From positions 124,001 to 188,000 of the forward strand of contig NZ_BDUC01000004.1 in the NCBI RefSeq assembly GCF_002218085.1: DNA of 64,000 nucleotides, given 5' to 3'. The stretch's first letter is position 1, and each line of letters starts with the position of its first letter. The notes beneath the pieces were generated by a model. It did no database searches. It was not told where the DNA came from and worked only from the letters and a program-made list of their open reading frames with translations. A program made the translations under genes and the position numbers. The DNA is from Tolypothrix sp. NIES-4075 (lineage in GTDB: Bacteria; Cyanobacteriota; Cyanobacteriia; Cyanobacteriales; Nostocaceae). Shown here in pieces: positions 33,487 through 41,953 of this stretch.

Positions 33487-34674
33487 ATGAAGGCTGATTA
33501 TCCTTTGGTTTCAGTTATTATTCCTGCTTACAACGCAGAGATTTTTCTTAGTCGGACATTAAAATCTGTCCTATCTCAAACTTACAAAAATATCGAAGTT
33601 TTAGTAGTTGATGATGGTTCACTAGATAGAACTGCTGAAATTGTAGAAACTTTTGCCCAAAAAGATAGTCGTGTAATTCTATTGAAACAGCAAAATGCAG
33701 GAGTAGCGGCGGCTCGTAATTTGGCAATTGAAAAGTCTAGGGGTGAATACATTGCACCAATTGATGCCGATGATATTTGGTATCCTGAAAAAATCGAAAA
33801 ACAAGTGCAATGCATGTTACAGGCAGACCAATCTGTAGGATTAGTTTATGCCTGGTCAGCGTTCATTGATGAAGAGGATGTAATTATTGGAGAATACACT
33901 TCTTTCTATTATCTGAATATTCCCAGCATAGAGGGATATGTTTACCCAGCTATGATGTACACCAACTTAATAGGCAACGCTAGTGTACCTCTAATTCGCC
34001 GAGCTTGTTTTGATAAAATTGGCTTTTACAATAGCAATCTTAAACAGCAAAATGCTCAAGGTTGTGAGGATTGGGATATTTACCTGCGGATTGCTGAATA
34101 TTATCAATTCCGGGTTGTACCAGAGTTTTTAATTGGTTATCGGCAAGTTAGAGGAAGTATGTCTAAATCTTACAAATCAATGGCAAAGTCTTACGATTTG
34201 GTCATGGCAGATTCAAAAAAACGACATCCAGAAATTCCTACTTGTATATATAATTGGTCTGCCAGTTCTTTTTATGTTTATGTTTTAACTATAAGCCGGG
34301 AATATGGAGACTATTGGAGTACTTTAGTCTGGCTGTACAAAGCTATAAAATTAGACAATTCCCCGCTTTTACAAACATGGGTGTATAGATGCTTTTTTAT
34401 CTGTCTTATGCAAATCGTAGTTAAGCATCTAACATCTTTGATTTTGCCAAAGCATCATTCTTCGTTACATCAAGAAAAATTTAATTATCCTAAAAATATA
34501 GCTGTTACTCAAGTGACTACACTTGCCGATATTCAGAAAGAAATGCATAAACCCCAAGAAATTCCCCGGAAACCACACGCCAAGATTAGGTGGCGAAGAT
34601 GGTTGTACATTGTGCAGCTTTGTCGGGAGTTATCTTATATTGAAAAGACCAAAGTTAGTTTAACAGTTTGTTAA
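33487..34674 (+). CDS. family 2 glycosyltransferase, paralogue of the gene at 28649
   Basis: A 395-residue GT-A enzyme with VSVIIPAYNAEIFLSRTLKS, VLVVDDGSLDRTAEIV, APIDADDIWYPEKIEKQ and CEDWDIYLRIAEYYQF, in the same order and spacing as the copy at 28649 and closely similar throughout. A duplication with later insertion of crtD and an IS element between the copies is the simplest reading, or the copies flank an inserted block. It is followed within 35 nt by an ABC exporter and further transferases, so it heads a glycan assembly operon. Confidence 0.9.
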   Translation: MKADYPLVSVIIPAYNAEIFLSRTLKSVLSQTYKNIEVLVVDDGSLDRTAEIVETFAQKDSRVILLKQQNAGVAAARNLAIEKSRGEYIAPIDADDIWYPEKIEKQVQCMLQADQSVGLVYAWSAFIDEEDVIIGEYTSFYYLNIPSIEGYVYPAMMYTNLIGNASVPLIRRACFDKIGFYNSNLKQQNAQGCEDWDIYLRIAEYYQFRVVPEFLIGYRQVRGSMSKSYKSMAKSYDLVMADSKKRHPEIPTCIYNWSASSFYVYVLTISREYGDYWSTLVWLYKAIKLDNSPLLQTWVYRCFFICLMQIVVKHLTSLILPKHHSSLHQEKFNYPKNIAVTQVTTLADIQKEMHKPQEIPRKPHAKIRWRRWLYIVQLCRELSYIEKTKVSLTVC

Positions 34675-34705
34675 TAATTCTTCAAACCTTCGGGAAAAAA
34701 GTTAC

Positions 34706-36502
34706 ATGATGAAAGAGGCGAAGGTAATTAAAATCTTATTACCACTGCTAAAACTTTATCCTTGGGCAATTCCAGTAATTGTCACTTTAGGGATATTATC
34801 CTCTCTTTCTGAAGGATTAGGAATTAGCTTATTTATTCCACTTTTGCAAAGTTTGGATACAAACTCTCAAACAGCCGGTAGCAATTTTTTAGTCAGGTAT
34901 TTCAATCAAATATTTCTAGACGTTTCACCTAACAGTCGTCTGATAATTATTGCTTTGTGTATTGTGTGCTTGATTATTTTGAAAAACTGCCTGGTTTATA
35001 GCAACGGTATTTTATTTGCTTGGTTAAACTCGCAGATTGGTCATCGTTTGCGATCTGGAATTTTTCAGCAATTTTTGAGCGTAAGCTATAGCTTTTTAGA
35101 AAGTAAGGAATCTGGGAAGTTAATGAACATTCTGGCTAGCGAAACATGGCGAACTAGTCAGGCTTTAGCAACCTTGGTAGGATTAATTATTACTACCTCC
35201 ACGATTGCTGTTTATACGGTTCTTTTGTTACTTATTTCATGGCAACTTACTCTGACAGTTTGTGTTTTGATGGTGCTGATTTCCCTTGGCATTCAGTTGA
35301 TGACGCGCTCTGTAAAAACCTTGGGCGAACAAGCAGTAGAGGCTAATTCTACTCTTGCTACTCGCATGTGGGAAGGGTTTGCTGGGATGAAGGTTATTCG
35401 AGCTTTTGGGCGTGAATCTTATGAGCAAAATCGTTTTGACGCGGTATCAAAAAAGGTATGTCGTACTTTTTTTAAACTCGATGTAATCTCAGGAACTGTA
35501 GGTCCAGTTTCTGAAGTTTTATCGGTCGTTCTATTAATGTGCATTTTGGTAATTGCACTGTTGCAAGACCGAAGTTACTTACCGACTTTACTGACTTTTA
35601 TTTTTATTTTGTATCGCCTACAACCTCAAGTGAAGCAGTTAGATGGTGCGCGTGTCGGTCTGATGGCTTTGACAAGTGCTGTAGGGGAAGTGATGTCCCT
35701 TTTAGACTCCTCTGATAAACCTTATATCCGCTCTGGTCGTATTTCCTTCAACAGTCTGAAGCAAGGCATATATTTTGAAAGAGTTAGCTTTATTTACAAT
35801 CGTCTGGAAAAACCTGCCCTTCAGGATATTTCAATTTGTATTCCTCCAGGTAAAACCACTGCGATAGTAGGTCCTTCAGGTGCAGGTAAATCAACACTAA
35901 TTGGCTTGATATGCCGTTTTTATGACGTGACATCCGGGGAAATTTCTATCGATGATTGCCCCTTACGAGAATTGAATTTGACTGACTGGCGCAATCAAAT
36001 TGCCATTGTTAGTCAAGATGTTTATATGTTTAGTACAACGGTGCTGGAGAACATTGCTTATGGTTCATTAGATGCTACAGAAAAAGAAATTATAGCAGCG
36101 GCAAAACTTGCAAATGCCCATGAATTTATTAGTCAACTTCCCCAAGGTTATGATACCAAAGTAGGCGATCGCGGAGTTCGCCTTTCTGGTGGACAACGAC
36201 AGCGTATAGCCCTAGCTCGTGCTATTGTTCGCAATCCACAAATTCTCATCTTAGATGAAGCTACGAATGCTCTTGATAGTATTTCCGAACACTTAATCCA
36301 AGAAGCCCTTAACACCCTGAGTCAAAATCGCACAGTAATTGTTATTGCCCATCGCTTATCCACCATTGAACAAGCCGATCAAATTATTGTGCTAAACGAG
36401 GGACAGGTTATAGAACAAGGTAATCTCCAACAGTTACTTGAGCAAGACGGAATGTTTGCTCAACTTTATAACTTGCAATACCGCAATGCTCACACTTTTT
36501 GA
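34706..36502 (+). CDS. ABC exporter, fused membrane and ATPase domains (lipid/glycan flippase-like)
   Basis: A 598-residue MsbA-like half transporter that dimerises in the inner membrane. Six membrane helices span about 1-330. The ATPase has Walker A VGPSGAGKSTLIG, Q-loop region VSQDVYMFS, signature RLSGGQRQRIALAR and Walker B ILILDEATNALD, then the switch His in VIAHRLST. Given its place between glycosyltransferases it may flip a lipid-linked sugar or export glycolipid (inference). The next gene begins 20 nt later. Confidence 0.92.
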   Translation: MMKEAKVIKILLPLLKLYPWAIPVIVTLGILSSLSEGLGISLFIPLLQSLDTNSQTAGSNFLVRYFNQIFLDVSPNSRLIIIALCIVCLIILKNCLVYSNGILFAWLNSQIGHRLRSGIFQQFLSVSYSFLESKESGKLMNILASETWRTSQALATLVGLIITTSTIAVYTVLLLLISWQLTLTVCVLMVLISLGIQLMTRSVKTLGEQAVEANSTLATRMWEGFAGMKVIRAFGRESYEQNRFDAVSKKVCRTFFKLDVISGTVGPVSEVLSVVLLMCILVIALLQDRSYLPTLLTFIFILYRLQPQVKQLDGARVGLMALTSAVGEVMSLLDSSDKPYIRSGRISFNSLKQGIYFERVSFIYNRLEKPALQDISICIPPGKTTAIVGPSGAGKSTLIGLICRFYDVTSGEISIDDCPLRELNLTDWRNQIAIVSQDVYMFSTTVLENIAYGSLDATEKEIIAAAKLANAHEFISQLPQGYDTKVGDRGVRLSGGQRQRIALARAIVRNPQILILDEATNALDSISEHLIQEALNTLSQNRTVIVIAHRLSTIEQADQIIVLNEGQVIEQGNLQQLLEQDGMFAQLYNLQYRNAHTF

Positions 36503-36521
36503 AAGCCAAAAAGAGCGTTTT

Positions 36522-37733
36522 ATGCCCTACAGTATCACCGAAATTGAAGTCACCCAACCTTTGCCTACTATCTCACTTTCAGAAAGTGATACAGGTATTG
36601 CGTTGATTTTGCGACGCAAAGATAAACCCATCGGTTTTTTGATGGAAGCACTACCAGCAAAAAGCGTGCTTAACGCAGAATATTTAGCGCAATTAATTGC
36701 CACAGAAATAGGAACTAAACTACTTCAGGAAAGTATACGAGAAGAACTGATAAAAACTGCTGAATTTGCTCATTTTCCCTCGCTAACCGTGGCAATTTGT
36801 ACTAAAGATCGCCCTGATAATTTGGCTCGCTGTTTGAAGTCTTTACTAAATCTACAAACGCCATCTGATAAAGTTGAAATTTTGGTAATTGATAATGCTC
36901 CTTCTGATGAACGCACTAAAGAATTGGTAGCATCATTACCAGGCGTGCGCTATGTTCTTGAACCAAAACCAGGTTTGGACTTTGCACGAAATCGCGCTTT
37001 GCTGTCAGCAACGAGTGAGCTTTTAGCCTTCTTAGATGATGATATTGTGGTAGACCGTAAATGGCTAGAAGGTTTGATGGAAGCATGGGCAGAAAATCAA
37101 GATGCTGCTGCTTTTACAGGATTGGTACTGCCATATGAATTAGCTACAGAAGCGCAAATTTTATTTGAACAAAGAGGCGGATTTCGTCGCGGCTTTGAGA
37201 AAATTCGTTACGGTCAAATTTTACCAGGAAATCCCCTGCATCCCTGCGGCGCGGGAATCTTTGGCGCGGGTTGTAATATGGCTTTTTGCCGAGATATTTT
37301 ACTAAAAATAGGCGGCTTTGATGAGGCTTTAGATACAGGCGCACCCCTTCCAGGCGGTGGTGATTTAGATATTTTTTATCGGGTAATTCGAGCCGGTTAT
37401 TCACTCGTATACGAACCGAAATATTTGGTGTTTCATCAACATCGTCGGGAATATGAAAAACTGCGCCGCCAATATTGGACTTGGGGTTTAGGTTTCATGG
37501 CTTTTGTAATTAAGTCTTACCAAAGTGACCCTCCCCAACGCTCTCAGTTACGCCGTCTTATATGGTGGTGGCTCAAAGACCAATTACAGCAATTTAAAGA
37601 TAGTTTGAGAGGTCGTCATACCTTACCTCCAACAATGATTTTGGCAGAATTTTGGGGCGGTATTGTGGGACTTTTAGGGGAATATTCCCGCTCATTAAAG
37701 CGTGTTGAACAGATTCGGAGGCAATTTTCATGA
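36522..37733 (+). CDS. family 2 glycosyltransferase with an N-terminal accessory domain
   Basis: About 403 residues. The first 90 or so residues form a separate domain (ITEIEVTQPLPTISL ... LIATEIGTKLLQ) that is also recognisable at the start of the next gene. The GT2 core follows with LTVAICTKDRPDNLARCLKS, ILVIDNAPSDERT, AFLDDDIVVDRKWL and GGGDLDIFYRVIRAGY. The ATG at 36522 lies 20 nt after the exporter stop; an ATG at 36486 overlapping the exporter is the alternative. The stop overlaps the next start by 4 nt (ATGA). Confidence 0.88.
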   Translation: MPYSITEIEVTQPLPTISLSESDTGIALILRRKDKPIGFLMEALPAKSVLNAEYLAQLIATEIGTKLLQESIREELIKTAEFAHFPSLTVAICTKDRPDNLARCLKSLLNLQTPSDKVEILVIDNAPSDERTKELVASLPGVRYVLEPKPGLDFARNRALLSATSELLAFLDDDIVVDRKWLEGLMEAWAENQDAAAFTGLVLPYELATEAQILFEQRGGFRRGFEKIRYGQILPGNPLHPCGAGIFGAGCNMAFCRDILLKIGGFDEALDTGAPLPGGGDLDIFYRVIRAGYSLVYEPKYLVFHQHRREYEKLRRQYWTWGLGFMAFVIKSYQSDPPQRSQLRRLIWWWLKDQLQQFKDSLRGRHTLPPTMILAEFWGGIVGLLGEYSRSLKRVEQIRRQFS

Positions 37734-39037
37734 GTACCTTTGCTCCTTGGAAAATTTTGCATATTGAGTTAAATAAAGGCATCCCTACACTAATGGCAGA
37801 AGCAAAGTATCAAGGTATCTATGCAGTTTTTTGGTGGTATGGTATCCCCCTTGGTCATCAGGAAATTTCAGCAGATCAGTTGCCAATGCCTGCACTCTCA
37901 CTCGGCAATTTGATTGTAAAAACGATTACCCCTACGGTTGGTTGTCATCTTTTAGACCACGGTTTCCAAGCACCTTTACCTGTAATTTCTGAAAATCCTT
38001 CACGGGATAAACCTGTTGATTTTCACGCTTTGATAACATTGCAGCAACCGCTCAAGCTGCTGCAAGAACGCTGTTCGCAGCCTGTCAGTAATTCTGTTTC
38101 TATAGTGGTGTGTACGCGCAACCGACCCCAACAGTTAGCGCAATGCTTGCGATCGCTTTCATCTTTGTCCCAACGCCCACAACAGATTATTGTCGTCGAT
38201 AATGCCCCTGCTGACGACGCTACACGCCAGGTGGTTGCCCAAATGCCCGGTATCCAATATGTTTTAGAACCCCGTCCGGGATTAAGCGTAGCCCGTAATA
38301 CTGGTATCCATCACAGTACTGGCGATATTATTGCCTTCACTGATGATGATGTCGTAGTTCTTCCTGACTGGATTACTCGATTGCAACAAGGCTTTGAGAA
38401 CCCAAAGGTGATGACTGTGACTGGGCTAGTCCTCCCTGGAGAACTAGAAACCGAAGCGCAAGTAGCCTTTGAAAAAGGCTTTGGAGGCTTTAGTCAAGGA
38501 TATCGCGTCCTAACCTTTGACACTCAGTTCTTTGAGGAAATGAAGCATAGGGGTGTCCCCGTTTGGCGTATTGGTGCGGGGGCTAACATGGCGTTTCGGC
38601 GCAAGGCGTTTGAGCTATTAGGCTACTTCGACGAACGGCTGGGAGCAGGCGCTTCTGGATGTAGTGAAGATTCGGAATTTTGGTACAGAATTCTAGCTGA
38701 AGGCTGGATTTGTCACTATGAACCAACAGCTGTGGTTTACCATTACCATCGCAGCGACCTAGATACTTTCAAACAACAAATGTATCAGTATACCCGTGGT
38801 CATGTAGCAGCGCTTTTGGTTCAGTTTGCTAAATATAAACACTGGGGTAATCTGCATCGTCTATTTGTTGCCTTACCTAAATACTATACCAGGCGGTTTT
38901 TATTTGCACTTTTTAATGGCTTTAAATCTTTCAATAAAATGCTATTAGCAGAGGTATCAGGATGTTTTTCAGGAATTAATTTCTACTTAAAACATAGCTA
39001 TACCAACGTAACCCAAGCAAAAAAGAGATTTGACTAA
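37730..39037 (+). CDS. family 2 glycosyltransferase with an N-terminal accessory domain
   Basis: A 435-residue protein, domain order as in the preceding gene: an N-terminal domain (WKILHIELNKGIPTLMAEA ... LGNLIVKTITP), then a GT2 core with VSIVVCTRNRPQQLAQCLRS, IIVVDNAPADDATRQV, AFTDDDVVVLPDWITRL and CSEDSEFWYRILAEGW. The DDD motif binds the metal-nucleotide. The 4-nt overlap with the previous stop implies translational coupling. Confidence 0.9.
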   Translation: MSTFAPWKILHIELNKGIPTLMAEAKYQGIYAVFWWYGIPLGHQEISADQLPMPALSLGNLIVKTITPTVGCHLLDHGFQAPLPVISENPSRDKPVDFHALITLQQPLKLLQERCSQPVSNSVSIVVCTRNRPQQLAQCLRSLSSLSQRPQQIIVVDNAPADDATRQVVAQMPGIQYVLEPRPGLSVARNTGIHHSTGDIIAFTDDDVVVLPDWITRLQQGFENPKVMTVTGLVLPGELETEAQVAFEKGFGGFSQGYRVLTFDTQFFEEMKHRGVPVWRIGAGANMAFRRKAFELLGYFDERLGAGASGCSEDSEFWYRILAEGWICHYEPTAVVYHYHRSDLDTFKQQMYQYTRGHVAALLVQFAKYKHWGNLHRLFVALPKYYTRRFLFALFNGFKSFNKMLLAEVSGCFSGINFYLKHSYTNVTQAKKRFD

Positions 39038-39105
39038 TAAAATCTGTACTGCACAGGTATACAATTAATTGATAAATCATCAATTTAGAAATGAGAAGAT
39101 TATAA

Positions 39106-39942
39106 ATGGTAACTTATACAGAAGACTTTTTTGAATTTGTCCGAGATGGTTCTATAAAATCGGCAAAAGAAATTATTCCTATAATTTTTGATTTGATACA
39201 CCCAAAGTCAGTTATTGATGTTGGTTGCGGTACAGGTACTTGGTTATCTGTATTTCAAGAACATGGTGTTGAGAATATTTGGGGCGTAGATGGTGATTAC
39301 GTAGATAAAAAAAATTTAGAAATCCCTGAAGACAGGTTTTTATCGTTTGATTTGAAAAGTCCTTTTAGTTTAGATAGACAGTTTGATTTAGTCGTCTCCT
39401 TAGAAGTAGCTGAACACTTACCCCAGGATTGTGCTGAAACATTTGTAGATTCGCTGACAAGGCTGGGAGCAGTTATTCTTTTTTCTGCTGCAATACCGTT
39501 TCAAGGAGGGACAGAACACATTAATGAGCAATGGCTAGACTACTGGGCAAAATACTTTCAAGAAAAAGGATATGTAGCGATTGATTGTATAAGAAATAAA
39601 GTTTGGCAAAATGATAATGTGGAATTTTGGTATGCCCAAAATATGTTGATTTTTGCCAAAAAAGATTATCTGGAATTACCAAATTATTATTTGCTTAGAA
39701 AACATTTTGAAGTAAGTAGCTCAAATCAGCTTTCAATAGTCCATCCAAAAAAATATTTAGAACTAGTTGAAAAGTGTATAGCAGAAACCAAGGCTGCTGA
39801 GTGGTATGCCGCAGAAGCCGAAAAGTATTTAGTAGCATCTGAACCGAAAAACATGTCACTTAATAAGGTACTTTCGGCATTACCAATCGTTATCATAAAT
39901 ACCTTGAAAAAAAAGCTGTTTCCGAAAAATAACCGCACTTAG
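39106..39942 (+). CDS. class I SAM-dependent methyltransferase
   Basis: A 278-residue protein. The SAM-binding motif I is VIDVGCGTGTWLSVFQEHG, followed by the acidic residue in IWGVDGDYVD, motif II FDLVVSLEVAEHLP and motif III-like LTRLGAVILFSAAIPFQGG. The C-terminal 60 residues are rich in Ala and Lys, with a basic hydrophobic tail (INTLKKKLFPKNN) that may touch the membrane. In this cluster it probably methylates a sugar or a lipid-linked intermediate. Confidence 0.85.
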   Translation: MVTYTEDFFEFVRDGSIKSAKEIIPIIFDLIHPKSVIDVGCGTGTWLSVFQEHGVENIWGVDGDYVDKKNLEIPEDRFLSFDLKSPFSLDRQFDLVVSLEVAEHLPQDCAETFVDSLTRLGAVILFSAAIPFQGGTEHINEQWLDYWAKYFQEKGYVAIDCIRNKVWQNDNVEFWYAQNMLIFAKKDYLELPNYYLLRKHFEVSSSNQLSIVHPKKYLELVEKCIAETKAAEWYAAEAEKYLVASEPKNMSLNKVLSALPIVIINTLKKKLFPKNNRT

Positions 39943-39973
39943 ACTGCTAATATCAATAGTTAAAAATATATCT

Positions 39974-40708
39974 ATGCATAAAACGCCATTAGCTGAGTTT
40001 CTTGCCTGTAATCCTTTCCCTAAACCTCTAACCCAAGGATTCTTTTACCGAGAAAAAATGCGTGCCATCCACCGCATTACTCCCGACCAACCGTTTAAAG
40101 ACATTTTAGAAGTTGGAGGTGGTCAAAGTGGTTTAACTGCCTTGTTATTTCCTCAAGCACAAATTACCAATCTAGATTTAGACCCTCAATACGCCCAAGC
40201 GAAGTGCAACCAACAAAAACAGGTGCGTTTTGTGTGTGGAGATGCAACAGCTTTACCTTTTGCAAATCAGTCGTTCGATGCTGTTACTATGTTCGACCTT
40301 TTAGAACACGTACCAGATGATAAAAAGGCAGTATCAGAGGCTTTGCGAGTTTTACGTCCAGGTGGTTTTCTCCTAATTAGTACTCCCAATGAAAATTGGC
40401 GGTTTCCCTACTACAAATTCATGAAACCTATCTGCCCTAGTGAAGCAGAAGTTATGGGGGAATGGGGTCACGTTCGGCGTGGCTACACTTTAACAGAACT
40501 GAAGGCTTTAATAAATTTGCCCTGTCAGAAGTATGCGACTTTTATTAATCCCCTCACGGTTCTGGGTCATGATATTGCATTTTCCAGCTTATCTCATCGT
40601 CGCCGTCAATTGTTGTGTACGATGTTCAGCCCGCTGACATGGCTGAGTTATTACCTGCATAAGCCTGAAGCAAAAGGTACAGAAACTGCGTCGGCTTGGC
40701 AGAAGTAG
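39974..40708 (+). CDS. class I SAM-dependent methyltransferase
   Basis: A 244-residue protein with motif I ILEVGGGQSGLTALLF, the acidic position in NLDLDPQYAQAK, motif II DAVTMFDLLEHVPDD and motif III LRVLRPGGFLLISTPN, a Methyltransf_11-type arrangement. It is not a close copy of the previous gene. The substrate is unknown; sugar methylation fits the context. Confidence 0.88.
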   Translation: MHKTPLAEFLACNPFPKPLTQGFFYREKMRAIHRITPDQPFKDILEVGGGQSGLTALLFPQAQITNLDLDPQYAQAKCNQQKQVRFVCGDATALPFANQSFDAVTMFDLLEHVPDDKKAVSEALRVLRPGGFLLISTPNENWRFPYYKFMKPICPSEAEVMGEWGHVRRGYTLTELKALINLPCQKYATFINPLTVLGHDIAFSSLSHRRRQLLCTMFSPLTWLSYYLHKPEAKGTETASAWQK

Positions 40709-40830
40709 GGTGGGAATCTCTAAGAAGTGTTGGCAATGGCTGTGGAAAACTTTGCTCAGTCATTAGCCGATATTGCTTGGTAGCATTGAGCATGAAACAG
40801 AAAATACCGAACCCGAGGAATTGAGGTTAT

Positions 40831-41937
40831 ATGAGCTTGATAGCACCGCCACAAAATCAAAAGCCACGCTACATGGTTCAGTTAGATGCTTTACGAGCAT
40901 TGGCTGTGTTTGGTGTATTGGTTCATCACTTTCTACCGCAAGAATTTTTTCTCAATTCAAAATTACACTGGGGCCCTTTAGGAGTCAGGCTTTTTTTTGT
41001 ACTTAGTGGTTTTCTAATTACTGGTATTTTATTGCGGTGCAGAGAACTGGTAGATTCAACTCAACAAGATGCCTGGTTTACAATCAAAAGATTCTATATG
41101 CGGCGGTTTATACGCCTCGTACCCGTATATTATTTGACAATTTTTTTTAGTATAATTTTCGCTGGCAAATACATTAAAAATTCTCTTTTTTGGCATTTAA
41201 CTTATACATCAAATATATACTTTTCCATTAATGAATGGGATGCAGTAACATCACATTTTTGGTCGTTATCAGTGGAAGAGCAGTTTTATTTATTTTGGGG
41301 TTTATTTATAATTATGTTACCCAAAAAATATTTGTTACCAGGAATTATTTTAACAACTATTATAGGCCCTGTTTTCAGATTATTAATAATTGCTTTTGAC
41401 TTCACCAATGGAAGTAGAGAGTATATTTTAACTTTTGCTTGCTTTGATTCGCTAGGCATAGGTGCATTGATGGCATTTTTTAATCATAATCAAGAGCAAT
41501 TCAAACGCGCTAAAAAATATTTATATAATTTTTGTTTTTGGGTGGGTATTCCTTTATTTATTGCTTTTAACTTGATATCCATTCCCAATTTAGATAATAC
41601 AATATTATTAAGCTTCGGATCTACGACTGCCTCTATGTTTTTCGTATGGTTAATAGAGCATGCTGCACGAGGCTTCAGCGGCTGGATAGGAGTTATTCTA
41701 GAATTGCCAGCCCTCGTATATCTTGGCAAGATAAGTTACGGAATTTATGTTTACCATCTTTTAGTAGCTTATGCTCTCAATAAGATTCTGACTTATTTTG
41801 GCTTCACATATCCAGCTTGGGGATGGAACAAATTTGTTTTAAGTACTGTAGCTACCCTAATTGTGGCAGTTTTATCATGGCACTTTTTTGAAAAGCCTAT
41901 AAATGCTCTCAAACGCAACTTTGAATATAAAAAATAG
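40831..41937 (+). CDS. acyltransferase family 3 (OafA/NodX-like) membrane protein
   Basis: A 368-residue polytopic protein with about ten hydrophobic segments. The N-terminal signature is RYMVQLDALRALAVFGVLVH followed by the conserved HHF. The RRFIRLVPVYYLTIFF and SLSVEEQFYLFW stretches are typical of the family, which transfers acetyl or other acyl groups to exported sugars. It probably decorates the glycan made by this cluster. The ATG has a gagg site 6 nt upstream. The next gene starts 16 nt after the stop. Confidence 0.93.
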   Translation: MSLIAPPQNQKPRYMVQLDALRALAVFGVLVHHFLPQEFFLNSKLHWGPLGVRLFFVLSGFLITGILLRCRELVDSTQQDAWFTIKRFYMRRFIRLVPVYYLTIFFSIIFAGKYIKNSLFWHLTYTSNIYFSINEWDAVTSHFWSLSVEEQFYLFWGLFIIMLPKKYLLPGIILTTIIGPVFRLLIIAFDFTNGSREYILTFACFDSLGIGALMAFFNHNQEQFKRAKKYLYNFCFWVGIPLFIAFNLISIPNLDNTILLSFGSTTASMFFVWLIEHAARGFSGWIGVILELPALVYLGKISYGIYVYHLLVAYALNKILTYFGFTYPAWGWNKFVLSTVATLIVAVLSWHFFEKPINALKRNFEYKK

Positions 41938-41953
41938 AGATTGTCTTCATGAA

